DNA from: Brachybacterium vulturis
GTDB lineage: Bacteria > Actinomycetota > Actinomycetes > Actinomycetales > Dermabacteraceae
Assembly (NCBI RefSeq): GCF_002407185.1
Contig: NZ_CP023563.1
Location: 2,666,001-2,730,000 of the forward strand
Direction: 5' to 3'
Length of the DNA: 64,000 nucleotides
Both the position numbers and the translations under genes were made by a program. The notes below the pieces were generated by a model. The model saw only the letters and a program-made list of their open reading frames with translations. It was not told where the DNA came from and did no database searches. Below, piece by piece: positions 31,326-44,379 of the stretch (position 1 is the first letter of the stretch; every line of letters starts with the position of its first letter).

Positions 31326-31636
31326 CTCGCGTCGGCCTCGGCGGGCCGGCCGGAGCGCGTGTTGCGGGCGGAGCCGTCCGCGGCGGTGGCGGCGGCCGCC
31401 GCCACGCCGTAGCGGCGCGGCTGGCCGCGGCCGGTCAGGGACAGCACCGCGCCGACGATGATGGCCAGCACGACCACGCCGGCGCCCACCCAGATCAGGA
31501 TGCTCAGGGCGCTGACGACCATGCCGATGCCGATCCCGAGGGAGCCCAGCACGATACCGAGGTTCATGGTCCAGGCCGCGGCGGTCTTGCCCTCGTTGTG
31601 GTGGGGCGGCGGCGGCACGGTGTAGCTCTTCGGCAT
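31322..31636 (-). CDS. HGxxPAAW-family small membrane protein in the trp operon
   Basis: A 104-aa protein with two hydrophobic helices (about residues 25-45 and 50-70) and a polar, alanine-rich tail. Just before helix 1 stands EGKTAAAWT, a variant of the HGxxPAAW motif that names a family found mainly in actinobacterial trp operons. Function unknown. The ATG at 31636 is preferred over the upstream in-frame ATG because of GGAGAAGG just upstream and the family start. A candidate internal promoter precedes it. It is coupled to the DUF2752 gene by a 4-nt overlap. Confidence 0.8.
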   Translation of the reverse strand: MPKSYTVPPPPHHNEGKTAAAWTMNLGIVLGSLGIGIGMVVSALSILIWVGAGVVVLAIIVGAVLSLTGRGQPRRYGVAAAAATAADGSARNTRSGRPAEADAR

Positions 31637-31669
31637 GATCCTTCTCCAGTCAGGGTCCCGGTCGCGCCC

Positions 31670-31675
31670 ATTGTG
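31670..31675 (-). promoter_or_regulatory. Candidate internal promoter (-10) in the trp operon
   Basis: CACAAT in the context GTGGCACAATGGG on the minus strand, in the 111-nt gap before the HGxxPAAW gene. The predicted start would leave a ~27-nt leader with a good SD sequence. No clear -35. Confidence 0.4.
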
Positions 31676-31747
31676 CCACGCCGGGCCGTCCTGGACGGCG
31701 CATCGTCCATCGCTGCGCACGAGGTGTCGCACACCGGGTGAGCGTGA

Positions 31748-32413
31748 TCACCGCGCAGGCGGGGGCGGTGCCGTCCCGGGGGGCTCCTGCGGGCTCGGCG
31801 ATCTCGGCTGCTGCGCGTGCTCGATGCTGGGGTCCTCGCCGCGGCTGAGGGCGTCCCAGGCGGCCGCGGGATCCTCCGCGGGGTCGGCGGTGACGGCGAC
31901 GGCGGCGCTGCGATACCGGTCGCGGCGCGGCCAGCCGCCTCCCGCGAGCAGCACCAGCACCCCGACCGCCAGCACCCCGAGCGCAGGCACCAGGGTCAGC
32001 AGCGGCCACGCGGTGGTCCCGCCCGCGACCGCGGCGCCGACCACCCCGGTGGCGGTGGTGGTGGCGGAGCCCGCCGCAGCGGCCGGATCCCGCACCACGC
32101 CGAGCGCCGCGAGGGCGGCACCGGCACCGGTCAGCAGCAGCACCGGACCGGTCAGGAAGCGGAGCCAGGCCGAGGGCAGGGCGGTGGCGAGCGAGCCGGC
32201 GATCGCCACCAGCGCGAGGGCGAGCACCGCCGGTGCCGCCTCCGCGCCGAGCACGTCCACCTGCTGCACGGTGCCGGTCAGATCCGGTGCGGTCGCGTGG
32301 ATCCAGGTGGTGCGGGTGGTGCCGGCCAGCAGCGCGGAGGCCGCGGTGCCGGCGAGGACGGTGGCGCGCCGGCCGGGCAGGGCGCGGCGAGCGGCGGGCT
32401 CCTGCGCGCTCAT
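31748..32413 (-). CDS. Trp-biosynthesis-associated membrane protein
   Basis: A 221-aa membrane protein of the trp-operon-associated family (Trp_oprn_chp), found between trpE and trpC in many Actinobacteria; function unknown. Four hydrophobic helices (about residues 15-33, 55-80, 85-105, 130-160) with TTRTTWIHA after the first helix, a conserved spot of the family. The C-terminal ~50 residues are polar and proline-rich. It overlaps the trpE stop by 4 nt. Confidence 0.82.
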   Translation of the reverse strand: MSAQEPAARRALPGRRATVLAGTAASALLAGTTRTTWIHATAPDLTGTVQQVDVLGAEAAPAVLALALVAIAGSLATALPSAWLRFLTGPVLLLTGAGAALAALGVVRDPAAAAGSATTTATGVVGAAVAGGTTAWPLLTLVPALGVLAVGVLVLLAGGGWPRRDRYRSAAVAVTADPAEDPAAAWDALSRGEDPSIEHAQQPRSPSPQEPPGTAPPPPAR

Positions 32414-34002
32414 GCCGGGCGGAGCGTGTCGGCGGCGGCGGCGGCCCGCAGCGCGGCGGCGGCCTTCGACTGGGTCTCGCGGTGCTCCATGGTCGCGTCG
32501 GAGTCGGCGACCACTCCCCCGCCGGCCTGCACGTGGGCGGTGCCGTCCTTGATGACAGCGGTACGGATCGCGATCGCCATGTCCATGTCGCCGGCGAAGT
32601 CGAAGTACCCCACGGTGCCCCCGTAGACGCCGCGCCGCACCGGTTCGAGCCGGTCGATGATCCGCATCGCGGAGGGCTTCGGGGCGCCGGAGAGCGTCCC
32701 GGCCGGGAACGTGGCCCGCAGCGCATCGTAGGCCCCGACATCGTCCCGCAGGTGCCCGGTGACGGTGGAGACGATGTGCTGGATGTGCGAGAAGCGCTGG
32801 AGATGCATGAAATCGCGGACCACCACCGTGCCGGGGGCGCAGAACTTCTGCAGGTCGTTGCGGGCGAGGTCGACGAGCATCAGGTGCTCCGAGCGCTCCT
32901 TGGGGTCGGCGAGCAGCTCGGCTCCGAGCCGCTCGTCCTCCTCCGGGGTGGCGCCGCGCGGCCGCGAGCCCGCGATCGGATGGGTGGTGGCCGTGGTCCC
33001 TCGCACGCTCACCAGCGACTCCGGGCTCGCGCCGACCACGTCGATGGGCTCCCCCTCGGCGTCGACGGTGCGCAGCAGATACATGTACGGGCTGGGGTTC
33101 ATCCGCCGCAGCACGCGGTAGACGTCCAGCGGATCCGCGGCGATCGGCAGCGAGAACCGCTGCGAGGGGACCACCTGGAAGATCTCGCCGTCGATGATGT
33201 CGCGGACCGCCTCCTGGACGGCCCGCTCGTACTCGAGCTGCGAGGTGCGGGCCTTGGGCTCGAGCTCGCGCACGGTGTCGTAGACCACCGGGCCGCCGCC
33301 GATCGGGGTGCGCAGCCGCTCCCGCATCGTCTCCAGCCGGGCGAGGGCGTCGTCGTAGGCGGCATCGACGCCGTCGTCGGTGGCGTTGAGGTTCAGGGCG
33401 TTGGCGACCAGCACCACGGTGGAGTCGTGCGCGTCGTGGACCACGACGTCCTGCGCCAGCAGCATCGAGAGATCCGGCAGTCCGATCTCGTCGGGCGGGG
33501 ACGGGGCGAGCTTCTCCCAGTGCCGGACCGCGTCGTAGGCGACGAAACCGACCATACCGCCGGAGAAGGGCGGCAGGTGAGGCTGGCGGGCGGCACGGAA
33601 CTCGCTGGTCACCGCGCGCAGCGCTTCCACCGGGCTGCCCGCGGTGGGGACCCCGGCGGGGACGTCCCCGCGCCAGTGCGCCTGGCCGTCCCGCTCGGTG
33701 AGGACGGCGCGGGCCCGGGTGCCGATGATCGAGTAGCGGGACGCCTCGCCCTCCCCGGCGGACTCGAGCAGGAAGGTGCCGCGGGTGCCGCCGTCGGCCG
33801 TCAGCCGGCGGTAGAGGGAGACCGGGGTGTCCTCGTCGGCCAGCAGCCGCACGCTGAGCGGGACCACGCGCTGACGGGAGGCGAGGTCCCGGAAGGTCTC
33901 GCGGTCGGGGACGATCACGCCGAGGGCGTCGCCCTCGCGCCCGCCGACCTGCTCGGGGTAGGCCTCGGCGCGGGCCGAGGTCGTGGTGGGATCATCGCTC
34001 AT
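32410..34002 (-). CDS. trpE: Anthranilate synthase component I
   Basis: Converts chorismate to anthranilate, using ammonia from TrpG. The protein is 530 aa. The chorismate-binding domain has the signatures [45 protein letters not shown], and [23 protein letters not shown]-type core near the end (shown here only by name and position, about residues 420-445). The N-terminal region has the [18 protein letters not shown] segment, part of the tryptophan-feedback site in relatives. The start at 34002 overlaps hisI by 4 nt. No trpG lies nearby, so the glutaminase subunit must be encoded elsewhere. Confidence 0.97.
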   Translation of the reverse strand: MSDDPTTTSARAEAYPEQVGGREGDALGVIVPDRETFRDLASRQRVVPLSVRLLADEDTPVSLYRRLTADGGTRGTFLLESAGEGEASRYSIIGTRARAVLTERDGQAHWRGDVPAGVPTAGSPVEALRAVTSEFRAARQPHLPPFSGGMVGFVAYDAVRHWEKLAPSPPDEIGLPDLSMLLAQDVVVHDAHDSTVVLVANALNLNATDDGVDAAYDDALARLETMRERLRTPIGGGPVVYDTVRELEPKARTSQLEYERAVQEAVRDIIDGEIFQVVPSQRFSLPIAADPLDVYRVLRRMNPSPYMYLLRTVDAEGEPIDVVGASPESLVSVRGTTATTHPIAGSRPRGATPEEDERLGAELLADPKERSEHLMLVDLARNDLQKFCAPGTVVVRDFMHLQRFSHIQHIVSTVTGHLRDDVGAYDALRATFPAGTLSGAPKPSAMRIIDRLEPVRRGVYGGTVGYFDFAGDMDMAIAIRTAVIKDGTAHVQAGGGVVADSDATMEHRETQSKAAAALRAAAAADTLRPA

Positions 34003-34382
34003 GCGGTGCGCTCCGTGGGGGGAAGGACGACGGCGCCCAGGTCGCCGCCGTCGAAGCAGGTGTCGGTGCCGCGGTGGCAGGCGGCCCCGACCTGGTCGAC
34101 GCTCACCAGCAGGGTGTCGCCGTCGCAGTCCAGGGCGACCGAGCGCACCCATTGGACGTGTCCGCTGGTGTCGCCCTTGCGCCAGTACTCGCCGCGGGAG
34201 CGGGACCAGTAGGTGACGCGTCCGGAGCTCAGGGTGCGGGCCAGCGCCTCGTCGTCCATCCAGCCCACCATCAGCACCCGGTGGTCGGTGGCGTCCTGCA
34301 CCACGGCGGTGAGCAGTCCGGCGTCGTCGTGCTTGAGGCGGGCGGCGAGCGCGGGGTCGAGGCGGGGATCGGGCGTGGTCAC
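33999..34382 (-). CDS. hisI: Phosphoribosyl-AMP cyclohydrolase
   Basis: Third step of histidine synthesis: opens the purine ring of phosphoribosyl-AMP. The protein is 127 aa, a stand-alone HisI without the HisE domain. Diagnostic are [34 protein letters not shown] and the metal/cysteine region [15 protein letters not shown]. No other his gene is in the window. The hisI-trpE pairing is common in Actinobacteria, but here hisI is also coupled by 4 nt to metK upstream. Confidence 0.96.
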   Translation of the reverse strand: MTTPDPRLDPALAARLKHDDAGLLTAVVQDATDHRVLMVGWMDDEALARTLSSGRVTYWSRSRGEYWRKGDTSGHVQWVRSVALDCDGDTLLVSVDQVGAACHRGTDTCFDGGDLGAVVLPPTERTA

Positions 34383-35587
34383 AGGGCGCGCTCCAGCTCC
34401 CCGGCGCGGTCCGCACGCTCCCAGGTGAACTCCGGCAGCTCACGACCGAAGTGGCCGTGCACGGAGGTCAGGGAGTAGATCGGGCGCAGCAGGTCCAGGG
34501 CGTCGATGAGCGCGGCCGGGCGCAGATCGAAGACCTTCCTCACCGCGGCGGCGATCTGATGCGAGGGGACGTGCCCGGTGCCGAAGGTCTCCACGTACAG
34601 GCCCACCGGTTCGGCGACGCCGATGGCGTAGGCGACCTGCACCTCGCAGCGGTCGGCGAGCCCTGCGGCGACGATGTTCTTGGCCACCCAGCGCATCGCA
34701 TAGGCACCGGAGCGGTCCACCTTGCTGGGATCCTTGCCGGAGAACGCGCCGCCGCCGTGACGGGCCATGCCGCCGTAGGTGTCCACGATGATCTTGCGGC
34801 CGGTCAGGCCGGCATCGCCCTTGGGGCCGCCGAGCACGAAGCGGCCGGAGGGGTTGATGTGGGTGACCACGGACGAGGTGTCCAGGCCCAGGGACTCGAG
34901 GTCCTCGAGCACCGGGGCGATGACGATCTTCGAGATCGCCGGGGCCAGCTGGCTGTCGAGGTCCACCTCGGCGCTGTGCTGGGTGGAGACCACGATCGCG
35001 TCGACGCTGCGGGCCACGCCGTCCTCGTCGTAGCCGATCGAGACCTGGGTCTTGCCGTCCGGGCGCAGGTACGGCAGCACCTCGTCGCGGCGGGCCGCGG
35101 ACAGGTTGCGGGTGAGGCGATGGGCGGCGTGGATCGGCAGCGGCATCAGCTCGGGGGTGTCGCGGCAGGCGTAGCCGAACATGAGCCCCTGGTCCCCGGC
35201 GCCGAGCTTCGCGAACGCCTCCGCCGCCACGTCCCCGCGCGTCTCGAAGGAGGTGTCGACCCCCTGGGCGATGTCCGGGGACTGGGCGCCGATGGAGACC
35301 TCGATGCCGCAGGAATCGGCGTCGAAGCCCTTCTCGGAGGAGTCGTAGCCGATCTCCCGGATCACGTCGCGCACGATCGTGGCGACGTCGCTGTACCCGC
35401 TGGTGCGGACCTCTCCGGCGACGTGGACGAGTCCGGTGGTCACCATGGTCTCCACGGCGACGCGGGCGCCGGCGTCCTGGGCCAGCAGATCGTCGAGGAT
35501 GGCGTCGGAGATCTGATCGCAGATCTTGTCGGGATGCCCTTCGGTGACCGATTCGGACGTGAAGGTGCGCAGCTCGCTGGTGGTCAT
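34379..35587 (-). CDS. metK: S-adenosylmethionine synthetase
   Basis: Makes SAM from methionine and ATP. The 402-aa length is normal. It opens with [22 protein letters not shown], and the ATP-binding [12 protein letters not shown] and the P-loop-like [16 protein letters not shown] are intact. It lies 5 nt after coaBC and overlaps hisI by 4 nt. There is no space for a SAM riboswitch in front of the gene. In many Actinobacteria metK is followed by priA and fmt; here hisI-trpE follows instead. Confidence 0.97.
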   Translation of the reverse strand: MTTSELRTFTSESVTEGHPDKICDQISDAILDDLLAQDAGARVAVETMVTTGLVHVAGEVRTSGYSDVATIVRDVIREIGYDSSEKGFDADSCGIEVSIGAQSPDIAQGVDTSFETRGDVAAEAFAKLGAGDQGLMFGYACRDTPELMPLPIHAAHRLTRNLSAARRDEVLPYLRPDGKTQVSIGYDEDGVARSVDAIVVSTQHSAEVDLDSQLAPAISKIVIAPVLEDLESLGLDTSSVVTHINPSGRFVLGGPKGDAGLTGRKIIVDTYGGMARHGGGAFSGKDPSKVDRSGAYAMRWVAKNIVAAGLADRCEVQVAYAIGVAEPVGLYVETFGTGHVPSHQIAAAVRKVFDLRPAALIDALDLLRPIYSLTSVHGHFGRELPEFTWERADRAGELERAL

Positions 35588-35592
35588 GGGGA

Positions 35593-36873
35593 TCAGGGTA
35601 CTTCCGGCAGGACGGACAGGAGCTGGTCGAGCACCGCGTGGGCGACGAGGGTCTTGGAACCCTCGGCGCGGGCGACCTCCTCACCGCTGCGGTCCAGGAT
35701 CCGCACGGCGTTGTCGGCGGCGCCGAACACCCCGGCGGTCAGGTCGTTGAAGACCAGAAGATCCGCGCCCTTGCGCCGGGCCTTCTGGCGTGCCAGGTCG
35801 AGAGCGCTGACCTCGTCGGAGCCGGTCTCGGCGGCGAAGCCGACGATCGCCGGGCGGGCCGATCCGGAGTCCGTGCGCTCGAGCACACTGAGCCGCAGGA
35901 TGTCCTGGGTGCGGCGCAGGGCGATCGCGGGCACCGCGTCGCTGTCGTCCCCGGCGGACTCATCCTTCTTGAGCTTGGTCTGCGCCCGCTCGGCCGCGGT
36001 GAAGTCGGCCACCGCGGCGGCCATCACCAGCGCGTCGGCCCGGCCGCGATGCGCGGCGACCAGTGCGGCGAGCTCGGCGGCGCTGCCCACGTCCAGGCGC
36101 TGGGCGCCGGGTGGTGTCTCCAGGTCCACGTTCGCGGCGGCCAGGCGCACGCGGGCGCCGCGCACGAGGGCGGCGTGGGCGAGCGCCCAGCCCTGCCGAC
36201 CGGAGGAGCGGTTGGCCAGGAAGCGGACCGGGTCGAGGTCCTCGCGGGTGCCGCCGGCGGTGATCAGCAGCTCCCGGCCGACGAGGTCCCGGCGCACGGC
36301 GCCCCGCTGGTCCCGGGGGGCGGCGATCGCGGCGCGGGCGGCCTCGCGGATCGCTGCGGGCTCGGGGAGGCGGCCCGGGCCGGAGTCGGGGCCGGTGAGC
36401 CGGCCGACGGCGGGCTCGAGCACCGTCAGACCGCGCTCACGCAGCACCGCCACGTTCTCGACGGTCGAGGGGTGCTCCCACATCTCGGTGTGCATCGCCG
36501 GTGCCACCACGATCGGGGCCCGGGTCACCAGGGCGGAGGCGGTCAGCAGGTCGTCGGCGCGGCCCATGCGCAGCCGGGCCAGGAGGTCCGCGGTGGCCGG
36601 GGCGATCACCACCAGATCGGCCTGCTGGCCGAGGCGAACGTGGGCGACCTCCTCGACGTCCTCGAAGACCGAGGTGAGGACCGGGTGGTGGCTGAGCGCC
36701 TCCCAGGTCGCGGCCCCGACGAACTCGAGGGAGGAGGCGGTGGGCAGGACGCGGACATCGGCCCCATCGCCGACAAGACCGCGCACCAGGTGCGCGGTCT
36801 TGTATGCGGCGATGCCGCCCCCGACGCCGACCAGGACGCGGGCACCGGTGAGGGTGCGCAGCTCGCTGCTCAT
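35593..36873 (-). CDS. coaBC: Bifunctional phosphopantothenoylcysteine decarboxylase / phosphopantothenate-cysteine ligase
   Basis: Two consecutive CoA-pathway steps in one 426-aa protein. The N-terminal CoaC domain (to about residue 190) is an FMN flavoprotein with [19 protein letters not shown], the active-site region [12 protein letters not shown] (catalytic His and PAMN-like loop, here PAMH) and [10 protein letters not shown]. The C-terminal CoaB ligase opens with [18 protein letters not shown] and has a late [19 protein letters not shown] region. It is 24 nt after rpoZ and 5 nt before metK. Confidence 0.96.
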   Translation of the reverse strand: MSSELRTLTGARVLVGVGGGIAAYKTAHLVRGLVGDGADVRVLPTASSLEFVGAATWEALSHHPVLTSVFEDVEEVAHVRLGQQADLVVIAPATADLLARLRMGRADDLLTASALVTRAPIVVAPAMHTEMWEHPSTVENVAVLRERGLTVLEPAVGRLTGPDSGPGRLPEPAAIREAARAAIAAPRDQRGAVRRDLVGRELLITAGGTREDLDPVRFLANRSSGRQGWALAHAALVRGARVRLAAANVDLETPPGAQRLDVGSAAELAALVAAHRGRADALVMAAAVADFTAAERAQTKLKKDESAGDDSDAVPAIALRRTQDILRLSVLERTDSGSARPAIVGFAAETGSDEVSALDLARQKARRKGADLLVFNDLTAGVFGAADNAVRILDRSGEEVARAEGSKTLVAHAVLDQLLSVLPEVP

Positions 36874-36897
36874 CGGATCATCCGGCGGAGGCCGGGA

Positions 36898-37260
36898 TCA
36901 GAGCGGGAAGTCGGTCGGCGGGATCTCGGGGGCGTCGTCGCCGAGCATCAGCGGGGCCGGAGCGTTCGGGTCCGGCTCGTTCTGCGCGGCGTACTCCTCC
37001 TCGTCGATCTCGCGGATCGTGAGCAGGTCCTCATCGATCTCGCGCAGGGCGATGGAGAGCGGCTTCTCCTGGTTCTCGACGTCCACCAGCGGGCCGACGA
37101 ACTCCAGCAGGCCCTCGGAGAGCTGCGAGTAGTACGAGTTGATCTGGCGAGCACGCTGGGACGCGTACAGCACCAGGGCGTACTTCGAGTCGACGGTCTC
37201 CAGGAGACGGTCGATCGGGGGGTTCGTGATGCCTTCGGGCTGTGCGACTGTTCCGGCCAC
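36898..37260 (-). CDS. rpoZ: DNA-directed RNA polymerase omega subunit
   Basis: A 120-aa subunit that chaperones beta' in RNA polymerase assembly. The core is [35 protein letters not shown] (conserved region at about residues 10-44). The C-terminal part is acidic and longer than in E. coli, with [14 protein letters not shown], as in actinobacterial omega. The start is GTG with AAGGGA 6 nt upstream; there is no fitting ATG. It lies between gmk (83-nt gap) and coaBC, the usual actinobacterial order. Confidence 0.95.
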   Translation of the reverse strand: MAGTVAQPEGITNPPIDRLLETVDSKYALVLYASQRARQINSYYSQLSEGLLEFVGPLVDVENQEKPLSIALREIDEDLLTIREIDEEEYAAQNEPDPNAPAPLMLGDDAPEIPPTDFPL

Positions 37261-37343
37261 GGATGTCCCTTCGTGAGATATGACGGGCGACGCCTCAGGA
37301 TACGCCCTTCCCCGGACGGGGGCGAGGCCGCGGACCCCGGGCC

Positions 37344-37943
37344 TCAGGTGAGGTCGCGCACGCCGAGCAGGCCGGCGAGCTCTCCGGCGGCCCGGTCCAC
37401 GGCGTCGTTGACGATGGTGACGTCGAACTCGTCCTCCGCGGCGAGCTCGACCCGTGCGGTCGCCAGGCGGCGCTCGCGCTCCTCGGCGTCCTCCGTGCCG
37501 CGGCCCACCAGGCGGTCCACGAGCGTGTCCCAGTCCGGTGGGGCGAGGAACACGAAGCGGGCGTCCGGGAGCGTCTGGCGGACCTGCCGCGCGCCGGCCA
37601 GATCGATCTCCAGCAGCACCGGGCGTCCTTCGACGACCTTCTGCTCGACGGGGCCGCGCGGGGTGCCGTACTTGTGGCGTCCGTGCACCACGGCCCACTC
37701 CAGCATCTGACCGTTCTCGATCAGGGAGGTGAACTCCTCCTCGCTCACGAAGCGGTAGTGCACCCCGTCCACCTCACCCGGGCGCGGGGCCCGGGTGGTC
37801 GCAGAGACGGACAGCCAGATCTCGGGATAGCGGGCACGGATCGCCGCGGAGACGGTGCCCTTGCCGACCGCCGTGGGGCCGGCCAGAACGGTGACCGGGG
37901 CCGACGCCTTCTCGGCGCCGACCCCGGGGGAGGAATCGTTCAC
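37344..37943 (-). CDS. gmk: Guanylate kinase
   Basis: Phosphorylates GMP to GDP. The protein is 199 aa. The P-loop is GPTAVGKGT (Ser/Thr-type variation of GPSGVGKGT) at about 22-30. The GMP-binding block [22 protein letters not shown] and the [11 protein letters not shown] segment are intact. It overlaps the mihF stop by 4 nt, as in many Actinobacteria. Confidence 0.96.
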   Translation of the reverse strand: MNDSSPGVGAEKASAPVTVLAGPTAVGKGTVSAAIRARYPEIWLSVSATTRAPRPGEVDGVHYRFVSEEEFTSLIENGQMLEWAVVHGRHKYGTPRGPVEQKVVEGRPVLLEIDLAGARQVRQTLPDARFVFLAPPDWDTLVDRLVGRGTEDAEERERRLATARVELAAEDEFDVTIVNDAVDRAAGELAGLLGVRDLT

Positions 37944-38266
37944 TCGGCGAAGTGCGCGACGAGCTTCTCCGCCTGGTGCGAGCCGAGGCCGCGGATCTTG
38001 CGGGAGGGCGAGATGCCGATCTCCTCCATGATCTGCTGCGCCTTGACCTTGCCGACGCCCGGGAGCGCCTCCAGCAGTGCCGAGACCCGGAGACGACCGA
38101 CGATCTCGTTGGTCTCGGCCTCCTTGAGGACCTTCTTGATCTCGTCGCCACGATGACCGGCGCTGTCCTTCAGGCGTGCCTTGATGGCCGCGCGCTCGCG
38201 ACGAGCCTCTGCGGCCTTCTTCAGGGCATCGGCCCGCTGCTCAGGGGTGAGGGGAGGGAGAGCCAC
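37940..38266 (-). CDS. mihF: Mycobacterial-type integration host factor
   Basis: A 108-aa nucleoid-associated DNA-binding protein of the actinobacterial IHF family (unrelated to E. coli IHF). It has an N-terminal helical arm rich in Arg/Lys ([20 protein letters not shown]) and a C-terminal helix-two-turn-helix with [22 protein letters not shown] and [15 protein letters not shown]. The GTG at 38266 has AGAGG about 8 nt upstream and gives the family N-terminus [12 protein letters not shown]. It starts a new transcription unit after the pyrF terminator. Confidence 0.96.
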   Translation of the reverse strand: MALPPLTPEQRADALKKAAEARRERAAIKARLKDSAGHRGDEIKKVLKEAETNEIVGRLRVSALLEALPGVGKVKAQQIMEEIGISPSRKIRGLGSHQAEKLVAHFAE

Positions 38267-38329
38267 TGTTCTTACCTCTTGTTCTCTTGCTGGTGACGGG
38301 GAGATCCGAGCGGACCTCGGTGTGGGAAG

Positions 38330-38335
38330 AGCGTA
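38330..38335 (-). promoter_or_regulatory. Candidate -10 box for mihF-gmk-rpoZ-coaBC-metK
   Basis: TACGCT on the minus strand, about 64 nt before the mihF GTG, in the 200-bp gap after pyrF. -35 not clear. Confidence 0.35.
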
Positions 38336-38420
38336 ACCCCATATTCGTGGCGGAGCGCACTTTTGACACGCTTCGTCGCTGGTCCGGTGCAGATCGGGGC
38401 GTGCGGCGACCCGCCGCGGG

Positions 38421-38460
38421 ACCGCCCGGACCAGCGCCGGGAGGCGGCGGTCCGGGCGGT
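38421..38460 (-). terminator. Terminator of the pyrimidine operon (after pyrF)
   Basis: Perfect 12-bp arms (38421-38432 and 38449-38460) with a 16-nt loop, starting 6 nt after the pyrF stop codon. It separates the pyr operon from mihF. Confidence 0.8.
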
Positions 38461-38466
38461 AAGCAC

Positions 38467-39326
38467 TCAGCGGAAGTCCGCCTGCAGCGCCTCGGCCCGG
38501 GCCCGCAGCGTCGCCTCGTCCGGACCGGCGACCGACAGCCCACGGGACAGCGAAACAAGCACGTGACCTGCGTTTTCTCCGAACACCTCGGAGAGCTGCG
38601 CAGGTCCGGCGCCCTGTGCTCCGAAGCCCGGGGCCAGCAGCGGGACGGACGGCGCGGCACCAGCCAGGCCGAGCTCGCGGTAGGCGCGGCCGACGGTCGC
38701 GCCGACCACCAGACCCACGCTCGACCACTCCCCCGGCCCGGCGTTCCCGATCCGCTCGGCGTGTCGCGCGATCTCCAGCGCCACCGGCGTGTCGCTCGCC
38801 GTCCGGGCGTGCTGGACCTGCGGTCCGTCCGGGTTCGAGGTGAGCGCCAGCAGGAACAGGCCCTTGCCGTGCTCGGCGGCGAGAGCGGCCGCCGGGTCGA
38901 GCGAGCCGGCACCGAGGTACGGGCTGACGGTGATCGCATCGGCCTCCAGCGGGGCGCCCGGGAGCAGATGCGCCTGGGCATAGGCGCCCATGGTGGAGCC
39001 GATGTCCCCGCGCTTGACGTCGAGGATGGTCAGCATCCCCGCCTCGCGGGCGGCGGCGAGCAGCTCCTCGAGCACCGCGACCCCGGCGGAGCCGTGGCGT
39101 TCGAAGAAGGCCGACTGCGGCTTGATCGCCGCGACCGTCCCGCGCACTGCGGCCAGCGTGATCCGGGAGAACTCCCGCAGGCCCTCCGGGGTGTCCGGCA
39201 GCGACCACGCCTCCAGCAGGGAGGAGTGCGGGTCGATGCCGGCGACCACCGGGCCGTGGGCCTGCACGGCTCGACGCAGACGCTCCCCGAACCCCTCGGC
39301 CCCCGCCGGGCCGCGCTCCGGCCCGT

Positions 39327-39330
<4 letters not shown>
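38467..39330 (-). CDS. pyrF: Orotidine 5'-phosphate decarboxylase (actinobacterial type)
   Basis: Decarboxylates OMP to UMP, the last step of de novo UMP synthesis. The protein is 287 aa, the longer subfamily found in mycobacteria and myxobacteria. The catalytic motif is [20 protein letters not shown], and the C-terminal phosphate segment [12 protein letters not shown] is present. It overlaps carB by 4 nt and is the last gene of the pyr operon. pyrD and pyrE are not in the window. Confidence 0.96.
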
Positions 39331-42679
<3,349 letters not shown>

Positions 42680-42680
<1 letters not shown>

Positions 42681-43888
42681 CAGGACTCCTTGGATGCAGA
42701 GGCGGCGCGGTGGGCGATCGCGAGCTCTGCCAGACGATCGAAGAGGGGCGAGGCGTCGTGCGGTCCGCCGGCCGCCTCGGGGTGGTACTGGACCGAGAAC
42801 GCGGGGCGGTCGAGGCAGCGCAGCCCCTCGACCACGTCGTCGTTCAGGCCGACGTGCGAGACCGTGACGCGGCCGTAGCGGCCACCGTCGTGCGGAGCGA
42901 TGTGCTCCCCCTGAAGGGGGACGTCGACGGCGAAGCCGTGGTTGTGGGCGGTGATCGCCACCTGCCCGGTCTCTCGGTCCTGGACGGGCTGGTTGATGCC
43001 GCGGTGGCCGAACTTCAGCTTGTACGTGTCGAAGCCGAGGGCACGGCCCAGCAGCTGATTGCCGAAGCAGATGCCGAAGAAGGGCAGGTCGGCGTCGAGG
43101 ACTCCGCGCAGCAGCTCGACCTGCTCGGTGGCGGCGGCGGGGTCCCCGGGGCCGTTGGAGAAGAACACGGCGTCGGGCTCGAGCGCGCGCAGGTCCTCGA
43201 GGGAGGTGGTCGCCGGCAGCAGGTGGACGCGCAGACCGCGGGCGAGCATGCTGCGCGGGGCGGCGCTCTTGATGCCGAGGTCCACGGCCGCGATCGTGGC
43301 GCGCACCTCGCCCTCGGGCTCCAGGACCACCGGCTGGGCGATGGTGACCTCCTCGACGAAGCTGGCACCGCTCATCTCGGGCTGCTCCCGCACCTGGTCG
43401 AGCAGCCGCCCCTCGGGGATCCGCAGCGCGTCGCCGGAGAAGATCCCGCCGCGCAGCGAACCGGTCTCGCGCAGCCGACGGGTGAGCATGCGGGTGTCGA
43501 TGTCGCTGATGCCGACGACGTCGCTGCCGATGAGCAGCTCGTCCAGGGTCTGCTCGGCGCGGTACGAGGAGGCGATGCGGCTGGCGTCGCGGACGGCGTA
43601 GCCGCGCACCCACACCTTCCGCGATTCCATGTCCTCGGCGTTGGCGCCGGTGTTGCCGATGTGCGGGGCCGTCTGCACGACGATCTGGCCGGCGTAGGAC
43701 GGATCCGAGAGGGTCTCCTGGTACCCGGTCATGCCGGTGGTGAAGACGACCTCGCCGAGGCGGGAGCCGCGGGCGCCGTAGGCGGAGCCGCGCAGGACGG
43801 TGCCGTCCTCGAGGATCAGCAGCGCCCTGTCCGGGCGCGCGCGGCGGCGCGGCGACCTCGAGGGATCGGTGGAAGCGGGGGATGTCAT
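42680..43888 (-). CDS. carA: Carbamoyl-phosphate synthase, small (glutaminase) subunit
   Basis: Releases ammonia from glutamine and tunnels it to CarB. The protein is 402 aa. The class I glutaminase nucleophile is C274 in [11 protein letters not shown]; the His/Glu pair is in SVQYHPEA near the C-terminus. The N-terminal CPSase_sm domain has [24 protein letters not shown]-type core at about residues 47-70. It overlaps the upstream PH-like gene by 4 nt. Confidence 0.97.
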
Positions 43889-44379
43889 GCGTGCTCCTTC
43901 CGGGAGAGCAGGAGGTCGTGGTCGGTGCGCCGGGCGAGGCGCAGACCGGTGTCGAGGAGCTGGCCGCCGAGGCGCCAGCGGAGGATGAGCAGCCCGTCGC
44001 CGCCGATGAACTTCCCGGCCATGCCCGGACCGGAGGTGATCTCCACGAGGTCCGCGGCGGGGATGGTGAGGTCCGGGGCCCCCTCGCGCTCCAGGCGCCA
44101 GGAGCCGCCGTCGCCGAGGGTCACCCGGGCCTTCGCACGCTGGCCGAGACCGTGGGCGACGACCCGTTCGAGGGGCTGTGCGGCGAGCACCGTGTCGACG
44201 TAGACGGCGTCGACGGGTCCGTGGTCGATCCCCTCCCCCAGGTGGGCGAGGGGGTGATCCGCGGGACGGGGCAGGTGCTGCTGGGAGCGACCGCGCCGCT
44301 TCCATCCCCACACCATGGCGGCCAGGGCCGCGGCGAACAGCACCACGAGCAGCAGGACGGGGACCAGCCGCTCGCTCAT
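43885..44379 (-). CDS. PH-like-domain membrane protein in the pyr operon
   Basis: A 164-aa protein with one N-terminal transmembrane helix (about residues 5-25) followed by a basic stretch (WKRRGRSQQ) and a soluble domain of beta character: [56 protein letters not shown]. This matches the small PH-like-domain proteins found between pyrC and carA in many Actinobacteria; function unknown. It is coupled by 4-nt overlaps to both neighbours, so it is made in step with the pathway enzymes. Confidence 0.78.
   Translation of the reverse strand: MSERLVPVLLLVVLFAAALAAMVWGWKRRGRSQQHLPRPADHPLAHLGEGIDHGPVDAVYVDTVLAAQPLERVVAHGLGQRAKARVTLGDGGSWRLEREGAPDLTIPAADLVEITSGPGMAGKFIGGDGLLILRWRLGGQLLDTGLRLARRTDHDLLLSRKEHA

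Noticed and set aside
34379-35700. SAM riboswitch before metK
   Set aside because: Only 5 nt separate coaBC and metK; there is no room for one.
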